Assembly: GCF_036231905.1 (NCBI RefSeq)
Contig: NZ_JAZARE010000005.1
Coordinates: 124,001 to 188,000, forward strand
Length of the DNA: 64,000 bases
Direction of reading: 5' to 3'
DNA from: CAMLIZ01 sp036231905
GTDB lineage: Bacteria; Pseudomonadota; Gammaproteobacteria; Burkholderiales; Burkholderiaceae_C
Shown here: piece by piece, positions 25,788 to 33,955 of the stretch
Numbering within the stretch: position 1 is the stretch's first letter
How the letters are laid out: each line of letters starts with the position of its first letter
The notes under the pieces: generated by a model
What the model was told of the DNA's origin: nothing
Database searches by the model: none
What the model saw: only the letters and a program-made list of their open reading frames with translations
Program-made: the position numbers and the translations under genes

Positions 25788-26596
25788 CGACCGCCACACC
25801 GACCGCCGTCACCGTACGCGGCACCTGCACGCTCGTGGGCGCCGGCCCCGGCGACCCTGACCTGCTGACCCTCAAGGCGGTGAAGGCGATGCGCCAGGCG
25901 AGCGTGCTGCTGGTGGACGACCTGGTGAGCGACGCGGTGCTGGCAATGGCGCTGAAGGGCCGCCGCACACGGCCGCGCGTGGTGCATGTGGGCAAGCGCG
26001 GCGGTTGCGCCAGCACGCCCCAGGCCTTCATCGAGCGGCTGATGATCGCCGAGGCCCAGCGCGGTGAACGGGTGGTGCGCCTGAAGGGTGGCGACCCCTT
26101 CATCTTCGGGCGCGGCGGCGAGGAGGCCGAGCACCTGCGCGCCGCCGGCATCGAGGTGGAGGTGGTCAACGGCATCACCTCCGGCCTGGCGGCGGCCACC
26201 GCGCTGGGCGTGCCGCTCACGCACCGCGACCATGCCCACGGCGTGATCTTCGTCACCGGCCACGCACGCGACGCCGAGGCGGAACTCGACTGGGCGACCC
26301 TGGGTGCCGCAGCCGCGCAAGGGCTCACGCTGGTGATCTACATGGGCGTCTCGCAGGCCGAGCGCCTGCAGGCCGGCCTGCTGCACCACCTGGCGGCCCA
26401 CACGCCGGCAGCCGCGGTACAGCACGCCAGCCTGCCGCAGCAACGCACCGTGCTCACCAACGTGGCCGGGCTCGCCACCACCTTGCGCGGGGAAGGCATC
26501 GGCAGCCCGGCCATCCTGATCGTGGGCGACGTGCTGCGCGGTGTCGCGGCGCTGGCCGCACCTGCGCGCGACACATCGCACGCCGTGGCCGCATAG
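25784..26596 (+). CDS. cobA: Uroporphyrinogen-III C-methyltransferase (sirohaem synthesis)
   Basis: 270-residue SUMT that methylates uroporphyrinogen III to precorrin-2, the first step to sirohaem, the NirB cofactor. Motifs are typical: LVGAGPGDPDLLTL (P-loop), VVRLKGGDPFIFGRGGEE and GVPLTHRDHA. It is the single-function form, without the CysG oxidase/chelatase part. The ATG overlaps the ybiB stop. Last gene of the nitrate operon. A short extension precedes the family core. Confidence 0.94.
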   Translation: MTTATPTAVTVRGTCTLVGAGPGDPDLLTLKAVKAMRQASVLLVDDLVSDAVLAMALKGRRTRPRVVHVGKRGGCASTPQAFIERLMIAEAQRGERVVRLKGGDPFIFGRGGEEAEHLRAAGIEVEVVNGITSGLAAATALGVPLTHRDHAHGVIFVTGHARDAEAELDWATLGAAAAQGLTLVIYMGVSQAERLQAGLLHHLAAHTPAAAVQHASLPQQRTVLTNVAGLATTLRGEGIGSPAILIVGDVLRGVAALAAPARDTSHAVAA

Positions 26597-26648
26597 CCCA
26601 CCTTCTGGGGGTTGTTGCGGCCGGGGGCGGTAGCCACAATCCGCCGCC

Positions 26649-27782
26649 ATGTCGACACCCATCCACAAACTCAACCGCCTCAGCGAATCGCACGGCGAGC
26701 TCAAGCCGGGCCATGGCATGGTCTCCGGCGTGATCGCGCTCACGCTCGCGATCCTGTGCTTCCTGGGGGTGCTGGCCTTCCACTTCCCCGAATACCTCAC
26801 CACGCCGCAGCTGCGCAAGAGCTACGACGTGCAGGTGATCCGCCTGATCATGTACTGGGCGATGGTGATCTCGGGCGGGCTGTCGCTGTTCAACATCGTC
26901 ATGGGCCGCGCGCGCTGGCTGGCCGCCGGGGCCTTTGCCACCGTGCTGCTCACCCTGCTGCTGGGCGGCCACAAGGTGCCGGTGAACGACTTCGCCGACA
27001 ACACGCCCTACATCGGGCTGGACTGGTTCATCCTCGACCTGCTCGGCTCCTCGCTGATCTTCATCTTCATCGAGAAGCTGTTCGCGCTGCGGCGCGACCA
27101 GCCGGTGTTCCGCGCCGAGTGGCAGACCGACTTCCATCACTTCATCGTCAACCACATGGTGGTGGGCTTCGTGCTGCTGGCCACCAACCTGCTGGTGCAC
27201 AAGCTGTTCGGCTGGGCGGCCAAGGACGGCATCCGCTTCTGGGTGCAGGAGTTGCCCTTCCCGGTGGCGCTGTTCCTCATCGTGCTGGTGGCCGACCTGG
27301 TGCAGTACTGGACCCACCGCGCCTACCACGAGGTGCCGCTGCTGTGGCGCCTGCATGCGGTGCACCACAGCGTGAAAAGCATGGACTGGCTGGCCGGCTC
27401 GCGCCAGCACATCCTGGAGCTGCTGATCACCCGCACCCTCGTGCTCGCGCCGATCTACGTGTTCGGCTTCAGCAAGGACGTGATCGACGCCTACATCGTC
27501 ATCGTCGGCTTCCAGGCGGTGTTCAACCACGCCAACGTGAGCGTGCGGCTGGGGCCGTTGCGCTACCTGATCGTGACGCCCAACTTCCACCACTGGCACC
27601 ATTCGCAGGACGACGAGGCGATCGACAAGAACTACGCCGCGCACTTCGCCTTCCTGGACTACCTGTTCGGCACCGCCGTCAAGTCGGACCGCGAATGGCC
27701 GGCTCAGTACGGTGTGGTGGGCGACTACGTGCCCAACGGCTTCTGGAAGCAGGTGAAGTTCCCGTTCACCTGGACCGGCTGA
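26649..27782 (+). CDS. Sterol desaturase / fatty acid hydroxylase family membrane enzyme
   Basis: 377-residue di-iron membrane enzyme. Histidine boxes are clear: HRAYH (about residue 224), HAVHH (about 237) and HHWHH (about 315), together with hydrophobic segments before and between them. The family hydroxylates or desaturates lipids; the substrate cannot be told. The ATG lies only 8 bases after a CACAAT -10-like hexamer, suggesting a short or absent leader. It converges on the MFS gene, leaving a 3-base gap. Confidence 0.9.
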   Translation: MSTPIHKLNRLSESHGELKPGHGMVSGVIALTLAILCFLGVLAFHFPEYLTTPQLRKSYDVQVIRLIMYWAMVISGGLSLFNIVMGRARWLAAGAFATVLLTLLLGGHKVPVNDFADNTPYIGLDWFILDLLGSSLIFIFIEKLFALRRDQPVFRAEWQTDFHHFIVNHMVVGFVLLATNLLVHKLFGWAAKDGIRFWVQELPFPVALFLIVLVADLVQYWTHRAYHEVPLLWRLHAVHHSVKSMDWLAGSRQHILELLITRTLVLAPIYVFGFSKDVIDAYIVIVGFQAVFNHANVSVRLGPLRYLIVTPNFHHWHHSQDDEAIDKNYAAHFAFLDYLFGTAVKSDREWPAQYGVVGDYVPNGFWKQVKFPFTWTG

Positions 27783-27785
27783 TCA

Positions 27786-28946
27786 TCAGGCCGGCAGTGC
27801 ACGCCGCGCGCTCAGGGCCAGCACGGCGGCAAACAGCACCACGGTGAACAGGCCGGCCGTGAGCGACTGGTGCTCCGCGATCACGCCGATCAGCGGCGGC
27901 CCGGCCATCATGCCCAGGTAGGCCAACGAAGACACCGCCGCGATGCCATGCGCCGGTGTCACCCCGGGCACCTTGGCAGCCGCACTGAAAAGCACCGGCA
28001 CCACGTTGGCGAAACCCAGGCCCACGAGTGCAAAGCCGAACAGGGCCACCGCCGGCTGCGCCACCAGCAGCGCCAGGGCCATGCCGGCAGCGCCCAGCGC
28101 GCCGCTCCAGCGCAGCAGCGCCACCGGTGACATGCGGGCCCGCACCCAGTCGCCGGCGAAGCGCGCGATCGCCATCGCGGCGCTGAAGCTGGCATAGGCG
28201 AGCGAGGCGGTGCCCGCGTCGCTGCGCAAGTCCTGCTTCAGGTAGAGCACGCTCCAGTCGTACATCGCGCCTTCGGCGAGCAGGCCGGCAGCCGCCAGCA
28301 GGCCGATCCACAGCAGCGCGCCGCGGGGCAGGCCCATCGGCGCCTGCGCGCTGGGGCTCCCCTGCATGCGCAACATGGCGGAGCCACCGAGCAGCACCGC
28401 GCCGGCCGCCAGCAGCGCAGCACCCAGCAAGTGCTGCGCGGGCGGCACGCCGGCCGACAGAACGGCCGCGCCGGCCGCTGCACCCACCATGCCGCCCAGG
28501 CTGAACATGCCATGGAAGCCGCTCATCAGCGCCCGGCCCGTCAGCCGCTCCACCTCGGTGGCCTCGGCATTGATGGACACGTCGAACAGGCTGGTGGCCA
28601 CCCCGTACGCCAGCATCAGCACGAGCAACCCGGCATAGCTTTCAAAGGCCAGCAAGGCGGCGATGACGACGGTGCACACCAGGCCGCAGGCCAACGCCAC
28701 CGCCCGGGGCCCATGCCGGCCCACCACGCGGCCCGCCTGCGTGAGCGCAAGCAACGCCCCTACACCAGAGGCCAGCATGGCGATCGCCAGCGCCTGCTCC
28801 CCCAGCCGGTAGTGCGCCTTGACGGTGGGCACGTGCACACCCCAGGTGGCGAACAGGGCACCCGCCACGAAGAACTGCGCGCGCACGCCGCGCGAGGCGC
28901 GCACCAGTGTGGAGTCGGGCACGCGGGCAGCAGCGGTCGAAGGCAT
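27786..28946 (-). CDS. MFS transporter (YbjJ-like)
   Basis: 386-residue major facilitator with about 12 hydrophobic segments, starting FFVAGALFATWGVHVPTVK, close to the YbjJ/FucP-like set of bacterial MFS proteins. The start at 28946 (MPSTAAARV) is the first in-frame ATG before helix 1; in-frame residues farther upstream look non-coding. The substrate is unknown. It is divergent from the flavoprotein gene. Confidence 0.85.
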   Translation of the reverse strand: MPSTAAARVPDSTLVRASRGVRAQFFVAGALFATWGVHVPTVKAHYRLGEQALAIAMLASGVGALLALTQAGRVVGRHGPRAVALACGLVCTVVIAALLAFESYAGLLVLMLAYGVATSLFDVSINAEATEVERLTGRALMSGFHGMFSLGGMVGAAAGAAVLSAGVPPAQHLLGAALLAAGAVLLGGSAMLRMQGSPSAQAPMGLPRGALLWIGLLAAAGLLAEGAMYDWSVLYLKQDLRSDAGTASLAYASFSAAMAIARFAGDWVRARMSPVALLRWSGALGAAGMALALLVAQPAVALFGFALVGLGFANVVPVLFSAAAKVPGVTPAHGIAAVSSLAYLGMMAGPPLIGVIAEHQSLTAGLFTVVLFAAVLALSARRALPA

Positions 28947-29019
28947 GGAGCGGGCGATTCTAGGTAGCACCCGCGTGCCCGGGTTACGGCACGGGTACCG
29001 CTCGCGATAATCCGGCGCC

Positions 29020-30219
29020 ATGCAAACCTTCGATGCCGTCGTCATCGGCGCCGGCGCCGCCGGCCTGTTCTGCGCCGGCATCGCAGGCCAGCGCGGCGCC
29101 CGCGTGCTGCTACTGGATCACTCGCCCAAGGTGGCCGAGAAGATCCGCATTTCGGGCGGCGGCCGCTGCAACTTCACGAATCGCGATGCCGGGCCGGCCA
29201 ACTTCCTGTCGGAAAACCCCGCGTTCTGCCGCTCAGCGCTGGCGCGCTACACCGCGGTCGACTTCATCGGCCTCGTGCAGCGGCACCGCATCCCGTTCCA
29301 CGAGAAGCACAAGGGCCAGCTGTTCTGCGACGAGTCCAGCGAGGACATCATCGGGCTGCTGCTGCGCGAGTGCGACGCTGGAGGCGTGGTGCGGCGCCAG
29401 CCCTGCGGCGTGCGGGCCGTGCGCGCGGCCCCCGGCGGCTTCGAGCTGGACACCGACGCCGGGCCGGTGCAGGCCACCCGCCTGGTGGTGGCCACCGGCG
29501 GGCTGTCGATCCCGAAGATCGGCGCCACCGACTTCGGCTACCGGCTCGCACGCCAGTTCGGCCACCGCGTGGTGGAGCCGCGCCCGGCCCTCGTGCCTCT
29601 GACCTTCGGCGCCGACACCTGGGCGCCGTTTTCCGCGCTGGCCGGGGTGGCGCTGCCGGTGCGCATCGAGACGGGTAGCGGCAAGGCGCGCGGTGAGTTC
29701 CTTGAAGACCTGCTGTTCACCCACCGGGGTTTGAGCGGCCCGGCGGTGCTGCAGATCTCCAGCTTCTGGCGCCCCGGCCAGCCCTTGCGCCTGGACCTGT
29801 GCCCCCAGTTGGACCTGCCGCGGGCCCTGCGCGAAGCCAAGGCGTCCTCGCGCCGGCACCTGGGCAACGCGCTGGCCGAACTGCTGCCCCAGCGGCTGGC
29901 GGACGCCTGGCTCACCGCGGCCGGCCTGCCAGCGGACCGGCCATTGCCCGAGGTGCGCGACCGGGAGCTGGACGCGCTCGCCCAGCGCCTGCAGCGATGG
30001 GAGTTGCTGCCGGACGGCACCGAGGGCTGGCGCAAGGCGGAGGTCACGGCCGGCGGGGTGGATACCCGCGAATTGAGCTCGCAAAGCATGGAAAGCAAAC
30101 GCCAGCCGGGGCTGCACTTCATCGGCGAGGTGGTGGACGTGACCGGCTGGCTGGGCGGCTACAACTTCCAGTGGGCCTGGGCCAGCGCCCATGCCTGCGC
30201 GCAGGCCTTGACAGCCTGA
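29020..30219 (+). CDS. BaiN/HI0933-family FAD-dependent oxidoreductase
   Basis: 399-residue flavoprotein. N-terminal Rossmann motif VVIGAGAAGLFCAG (about residues 7-20), then the family signature KIRISGGGRCNFTN (about 45-58) and a C-terminal GWLGGYNFQWAWASG-like FAD motif. Members of the HI0933/YhiN family bind FAD; their cellular substrate is not established. The ATG is 8 bases after a GATAAT hexamer (29006-29011), so the mRNA may be leaderless. Confidence 0.92.
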   Translation: MQTFDAVVIGAGAAGLFCAGIAGQRGARVLLLDHSPKVAEKIRISGGGRCNFTNRDAGPANFLSENPAFCRSALARYTAVDFIGLVQRHRIPFHEKHKGQLFCDESSEDIIGLLLRECDAGGVVRRQPCGVRAVRAAPGGFELDTDAGPVQATRLVVATGGLSIPKIGATDFGYRLARQFGHRVVEPRPALVPLTFGADTWAPFSALAGVALPVRIETGSGKARGEFLEDLLFTHRGLSGPAVLQISSFWRPGQPLRLDLCPQLDLPRALREAKASSRRHLGNALAELLPQRLADAWLTAAGLPADRPLPEVRDRELDALAQRLQRWELLPDGTEGWRKAEVTAGGVDTRELSSQSMESKRQPGLHFIGEVVDVTGWLGGYNFQWAWASAHACAQALTA

Positions 30220-30253
30220 AACCGCCGGGTGTAGCCGCGCCAATTTTTCTGGC

Positions 30254-30259
30254 TATAAT
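30254..30259 (+). promoter_or_regulatory. Predicted -10 of rpsU
   Basis: A perfect TATAAT lies 103 bases before rpsU, downstream of the flavoprotein gene. No matching -35 at 16-18 bases was found. Confidence 0.55.
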
Positions 30260-30361
30260 CGCTGTCTTTGCTGGCAAACCGCGCGTCGATTCGACCCAGA
30301 CGTTCCGGAACATACCCTGGGCCGGGCTCCGAGCGCACCAAATTCAGGATCCTTGAGTTAC

Positions 30362-30574
30362 ATGACCACGATTCGCGTCAAAGAAAACGAGCCGTTCGAC
30401 GTCGCCCTGCGCCGCTTCAAGCGCACGATCGAGAAGCTGGGCCTGCTGACCGAACTGCGCGCACGCGAGTTCTACGAAAAGCCCACCGCTGAACGCAAGC
30501 GCAAGAAGGCAGCCGCCGTGAAGCGCCACTTCAAGCGCGTGCGCAGCATGCAGCTGCCCAAGAAGCTGTACTGA
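30362..30574 (+). CDS. rpsU: 30S ribosomal protein bS21
   Basis: 70-residue basic protein (MTTIRVKENEPFDVALRRFK...), the small-subunit protein near the anti-Shine-Dalgarno end of 16S rRNA that aids initiation. Length and sequence are standard for betaproteobacteria. ATG 30362 is preferred over an in-frame TTG at 30353. It is followed by a hairpin (30596-30628) and yqeY; dnaG and rpoD, its usual partners, are absent. Confidence 0.97.
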   Translation: MTTIRVKENEPFDVALRRFKRTIEKLGLLTELRAREFYEKPTAERKRKKAAAVKRHFKRVRSMQLPKKLY

Positions 30575-30595
30575 TCGGATCCGTCCGGTCAACTG

Positions 30596-30628
30596 AAAGC
30601 CCGCGCGGGACGCCGTTGCGGGCTTTTG
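30596..30628 (+). terminator. Hairpin terminator between rpsU and yqeY
   Basis: A 9-bp stem AAAGCCCGC (30596-30604) pairs with GCGGGCTTT (30618-30626) and is followed by T. It separates the highly expressed rpsU from yqeY, probably as a partial terminator. Confidence 0.75.
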
Positions 30629-30645
30629 CCATTCTGGAGCCCCCC

Positions 30646-31092
30646 ATGAGCCTCAAAGACCAGATCACCGACGACATGAAGAGCGCGATGCGCGCCAAGG
30701 AGGCGGAGCGCCTGTCCACCATCCGCATGCTGCTGGCCGCCATCAAGCAAAAGGAAGTGGACGAGCGCATCACGCTGGACGACACGGCGGTGATCGCCAT
30801 CGTCGACAAGCTGATCAAGCAGCGCAAGGATTCGATCACCGCCTTTCAGCAAGGCGGCCGCACCGACCTGGCGGACAAGGAAACCGCGGAGGTGAAGGTG
30901 CTGGAGCGCTACCTGCCGCAGCGCCTGTCGGCCGACGAAATTGCGGCCGAAGTGCAGGCCATCGTGGCCGAGCTGGGTGCCAGCGGCCCGGGCGACATGG
31001 GCAAGGTGATGGGCGCGGTGAAGGCCCGCCTGGCCGGCAAGGCCGACATGGGCCAGGTGTCGGCGGCCGTCAAGCAGGCGCTCAGCCGCTAA
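30646..31092 (+). CDS. yqeY: GatB/YqeY domain protein
   Basis: 148-residue protein of the YqeY family, related to the C-terminal, tRNA-contacting domain of GatB (motifs RLSTIRMLLAAIKQKEVD, LERYLPQRLS, GDMGKVMGAVKARL). Its function as a stand-alone protein is not established. It lies after rpsU, a linkage common in proteobacteria. The start at 30646 (MSLKDQITDD) fits the family. Confidence 0.93.
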   Translation: MSLKDQITDDMKSAMRAKEAERLSTIRMLLAAIKQKEVDERITLDDTAVIAIVDKLIKQRKDSITAFQQGGRTDLADKETAEVKVLERYLPQRLSADEIAAEVQAIVAELGASGPGDMGKVMGAVKARLAGKADMGQVSAAVKQALSR

Positions 31093-31102
31093 GCTGCACG
31101 CC

Positions 31103-31447
31103 ATGAACAACCTGCCCGTCCAACCCGTGGGGCCCGACATCTGCGTCGCCCCGCAGCTCACTCCCGACGCGATGGCCCTGGCCGCCCAGGCCGGCTTTCG
31201 CAGTGTCGTGAACAACCGGCCCGACTTCGAAGGCGGTGCCGACCAGCCCACCAGTGCGGCGATCGAAGCGGCGGCACGCGCTGCCGGCCTGCAGTACGCC
31301 TTCCTGCCTGTCGCCGGGGGCTATCAAAGCCCGGAAGAGATCGCGCAGTTCGCCGAGCTGCTGAAGACCCTGCCGCGCCCCATCCTCGCCTTCTGCCGCA
31401 GCGGCGCACGCTCCACGCGGCTGGTGATGGCCGCGTCGCAACTCTGA
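31103..31447 (+). CDS. TIGR01244-type sulfur transferase / phosphatase-fold protein
   Basis: 114-residue protein with the dual-specificity phosphatase-like fold. It carries the C-x5-R loop (FCRSGARST, about residues 96-104) and an upstream VVNNRPDFEG motif. This family occurs alone or fused to a metallo-beta-lactamase (BLH/Blh, ETHE1-like persulfide dioxygenases), so a sulfur-handling role is suspected. It starts 10 bases after yqeY and is followed by a terminator. Confidence 0.85.
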   Translation: MNNLPVQPVGPDICVAPQLTPDAMALAAQAGFRSVVNNRPDFEGGADQPTSAAIEAAARAAGLQYAFLPVAGGYQSPEEIAQFAELLKTLPRPILAFCRSGARSTRLVMAASQL

Positions 31448-31475
31448 TCCTCTGATTGCTCAGGGCTTACCCTAG

Positions 31476-31500
31476 ACCGCCTTTCGTTTAAGGCGGTTTT
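31476..31500 (+). terminator. Rho-independent terminator before the TRAP transporter genes
   Basis: An 8-bp stem ACCGCCTT/AAGGCGGT with loop TCGTTT is followed by TTTT. It ends the rpsU-yqeY-BLH transcript. Confidence 0.9.
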
Positions 31501-31557
31501 CAGTGCCTTTTCCTTACAGTCGGCGTGACCTTGAGTCACCCACTCTTTGGAGAAGAC

Positions 31558-32181
31558 GTGTCTGCCCTATTGCAACTGTCGCGCTTGATCGACCGGCTCA
31601 GTGAATGGGTCGGTCGCTGGCTGTCGTGGCTGGTGCTGATCATGGTGTTGATCAGCGCGACCAACGCCTCCGTCCGCAAGGCGTTGAGCTTCAGCTCGAA
31701 CTCCTTCCTCGAGATCCAGTGGTACCTGTTCGCTGCGGTGTTCCTGCTCGCCTCGGGCTACACGCTGCTGCGTCAGGAACACGTGAAGATTGACGTGGTC
31801 CTGGGGCGCTTCTCGCGGCCCACGCAGATCAAGGTCGAGATCTTCGGGCTCGTGGCCTTCCTGATGCCGTTTGTCTTCGCGGTCATCGCGGAAGTGATGC
31901 CGCTGGTCATCAAGGCGTACTACAGCGGCGAGATGTCCGAAAACGCCGGCGGCCTGGTGCGCTGGCCGGTGTATGCGCTGGTGCCGATCGGCTTTGCGTT
32001 GCTCGGCATCCAGGGGCTGTCGGAGATCATCAAGCGCGTGGCCTTCCTCAAGGGCCTGATCGACGACCCAGGCAAGAAGCAGCAGGCCAAGACGGCCGAA
32101 GAAGAACTGGCCGAGGTGATCCGCGCCCGTGCCGAGGCTGAAGCCGCTGCCGCCATGGCCACCGGAGGGAAAGCCAAATGA
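31558..32181 (+). CDS. dctQ: TRAP transporter small permease (DctQ)
   Basis: 207-residue membrane protein with four hydrophobic segments (WLSWLVLIMVLISATNASV, EIQWYLFAAVFLLASGYTLL split by helix breaks, and two more) and a charged C-terminal tail. It pairs with the large subunit DctM in sodium-driven uptake of organic acids. GTG 31558 is preferred because of GGAGA just upstream; GTG 31525 is an alternative. It overlaps dctM by ATGA. Confidence 0.9.
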   Translation: MSALLQLSRLIDRLSEWVGRWLSWLVLIMVLISATNASVRKALSFSSNSFLEIQWYLFAAVFLLASGYTLLRQEHVKIDVVLGRFSRPTQIKVEIFGLVAFLMPFVFAVIAEVMPLVIKAYYSGEMSENAGGLVRWPVYALVPIGFALLGIQGLSEIIKRVAFLKGLIDDPGKKQQAKTAEEELAEVIRARAEAEAAAAMATGGKAK

Positions 32182-33869
32182 TCGAGTTCCTGCAAGCCAA
32201 CATGGCGCCGGTGATGTTCATCGGCCTCATCGTGTTCCTGCTGATGGGCTTCTCGGTGGCGTTCTCGCTCGCCGCCTGCGGCCTGTTCTTCGGCTGGCTG
32301 GGCATCAAGCTCGGCGTGCCGGGGCTGGAGTCGCTGATGAACGCGCTGCCCTTGCGCATCTTCGGCATCCAGAAGAACGACACCTTGCTCGCGGTGCCCT
32401 TCTTCACCTTCATGGGCCTCATCCTCGAACGCTCCGGCATGGCCGAGGACCTGCTGGACACCATCGGCCAGCTGTTCGGCCCGATCCGCGGCGGCCTGGC
32501 CTATGCGGTGATCTTCGTGGGCGCCATGCTCGCGGCCACCACCGGCGTGGTGGCGGCCTCGGTCATCTCCATGGGCCTGATCTCGCTGCCCATCATGCTG
32601 CGCTACGGCTACGACCGGCGCGTGGCGTCCGGCGTGATTGCCGCATCGGGCACGCTGGCGCAGATCATCCCGCCATCGCTGGTGCTCATCATCATGGCCG
32701 ACCAGCTCGGCCGCAGCGTGGGCGACCTGTACAAGGGCGCGTTCATCCCCGGCTTCGTGCTGACGGCGCTGTATGCCGGCTACATCCTGCTGATCAGCCT
32801 GTGGAAACCCACCTGGGTGCCGGCGCTTCCGAAGGAGGCCCGCACCATCCGCGAGGACGACGGCACGCCGGGCCTGCGCTCGCTGCTCGTGCTGTTCATC
32901 GTGTCGGTCGGCGCGGCGGTCGCGTTCGCCAAGACTCGCGCCGACAGCATGGCCACCGATGAGACCATCGTGGTGTCCATGTGCGTGGGCATCGGCGTGG
33001 CCTTCGTGCTGTCGATGATCAACAAGCTGCTCGGGCTGAAGCTGCTGTCGCGCATGGCCGAACGCGTGACCTTCGTGCTGATCCCGCCGCTCGCGCTGAT
33101 CTTCCTGGTGCTGGGCACCATCTTCCTCGGCATCGCAACGCCCACCGAGGGTGGCGCGATGGGCGCGGTGGGTGCGCTGGTGATGGCGCTGGGCCGCCGG
33201 CGGCTGAGCCTGTCCCTGCTGCGCCAGGCGATGGACACGACCATGAAGCTGTCGTGTTTCGTGGTGTTCATCCTGCTGGGTTCCACCGTGTTCAGCCTGG
33301 CATTCCAGGGCGTGGACGGTCCCCGTTGGGTGGAGCACCTGCTCACCAGCCTGCCGGGTGGCCAGCTGGGCTTCCTGATCGTGGTGAACATCCTGATCTT
33401 CGTGCTGGCGTTCTTCCTGGACTTCTTCGAGCTGTCCTTCATCGTCATCCCGCTGATCGGGCCGGTGGCCGACAAGCTGGGCATCGACCTGGTGTGGTTC
33501 GGCGTGCTGCTGGCGGTGAACATGCAGACCTCGTTCATGCACCCGCCGTTCGGCTTTGCACTGTTCTACCTGCGCAGCGTGGCGCCCACCGACGACTACA
33601 CCGACCGGATCACCAAGCAGCGCGTGGCCAAGGTGAAGACCGGAGAGATCTACTGGGGCGCGGTGCCGTTCGTGCTGATCCAGATCCTCATGGTGGGCCT
33701 GATCATCGCCTTCCCGGGCCTGGTGTCAGGCGGCTTGGGCAAGAAGGCAGACCTGGATACCACCAACATCCAGATCGAGGCCACACCCAGCGACTACGGT
33801 GAGAAGAAGGACGAGAACATGAACGAGCTCTTCGGGCTGCCGGACGCTGCGAGCGCGCCGAAGAAGTAG
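32178..33869 (+). CDS. dctM: TRAP transporter large permease (DctM)
   Basis: 563-residue transport subunit, clearly longer than usual DctM (about 430). It shows the family repeats IGLISLPIMLRYGYD, VASGVIAASGTLAQIIPPS and PTEGGAMGAVGALV. The extra length sits in an insert around residues 218-270 and in a soluble C-terminal tail. ATG overlaps the dctQ stop. It converges on the binding-protein genes, with a strong terminator hairpin between. Confidence 0.93.
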   Translation: MIEFLQANMAPVMFIGLIVFLLMGFSVAFSLAACGLFFGWLGIKLGVPGLESLMNALPLRIFGIQKNDTLLAVPFFTFMGLILERSGMAEDLLDTIGQLFGPIRGGLAYAVIFVGAMLAATTGVVAASVISMGLISLPIMLRYGYDRRVASGVIAASGTLAQIIPPSLVLIIMADQLGRSVGDLYKGAFIPGFVLTALYAGYILLISLWKPTWVPALPKEARTIREDDGTPGLRSLLVLFIVSVGAAVAFAKTRADSMATDETIVVSMCVGIGVAFVLSMINKLLGLKLLSRMAERVTFVLIPPLALIFLVLGTIFLGIATPTEGGAMGAVGALVMALGRRRLSLSLLRQAMDTTMKLSCFVVFILLGSTVFSLAFQGVDGPRWVEHLLTSLPGGQLGFLIVVNILIFVLAFFLDFFELSFIVIPLIGPVADKLGIDLVWFGVLLAVNMQTSFMHPPFGFALFYLRSVAPTDDYTDRITKQRVAKVKTGEIYWGAVPFVLIQILMVGLIIAFPGLVSGGLGKKADLDTTNIQIEATPSDYGEKKDENMNELFGLPDAASAPKK

Positions 33870-33888
33870 GCTCAGCCACCGGCAACGA

Positions 33889-33917
33889 CAAAGCCGCCCT
33901 CGGGCGGCTTTGTTCTT
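33889..33917. terminator. Bidirectional terminator between dctM and the binding-protein gene
   Basis: A 10-bp perfect stem CAAAGCCGCC/GGCGGCTTTG with loop CTCG is followed by a T-rich stretch on the plus strand. It serves convergent genes. Confidence 0.85.
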
Positions 33918-33955
33918 TGGCGATGAGGACAAGGGCCGCCCGCGGCGGCCGGCGT

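Noticed and set aside
30208..30213. TTGACA as a -35 for rpsU
   Set aside because: The -10 TATAAT is 40 bases on; a 17-base spacing gives no -10.
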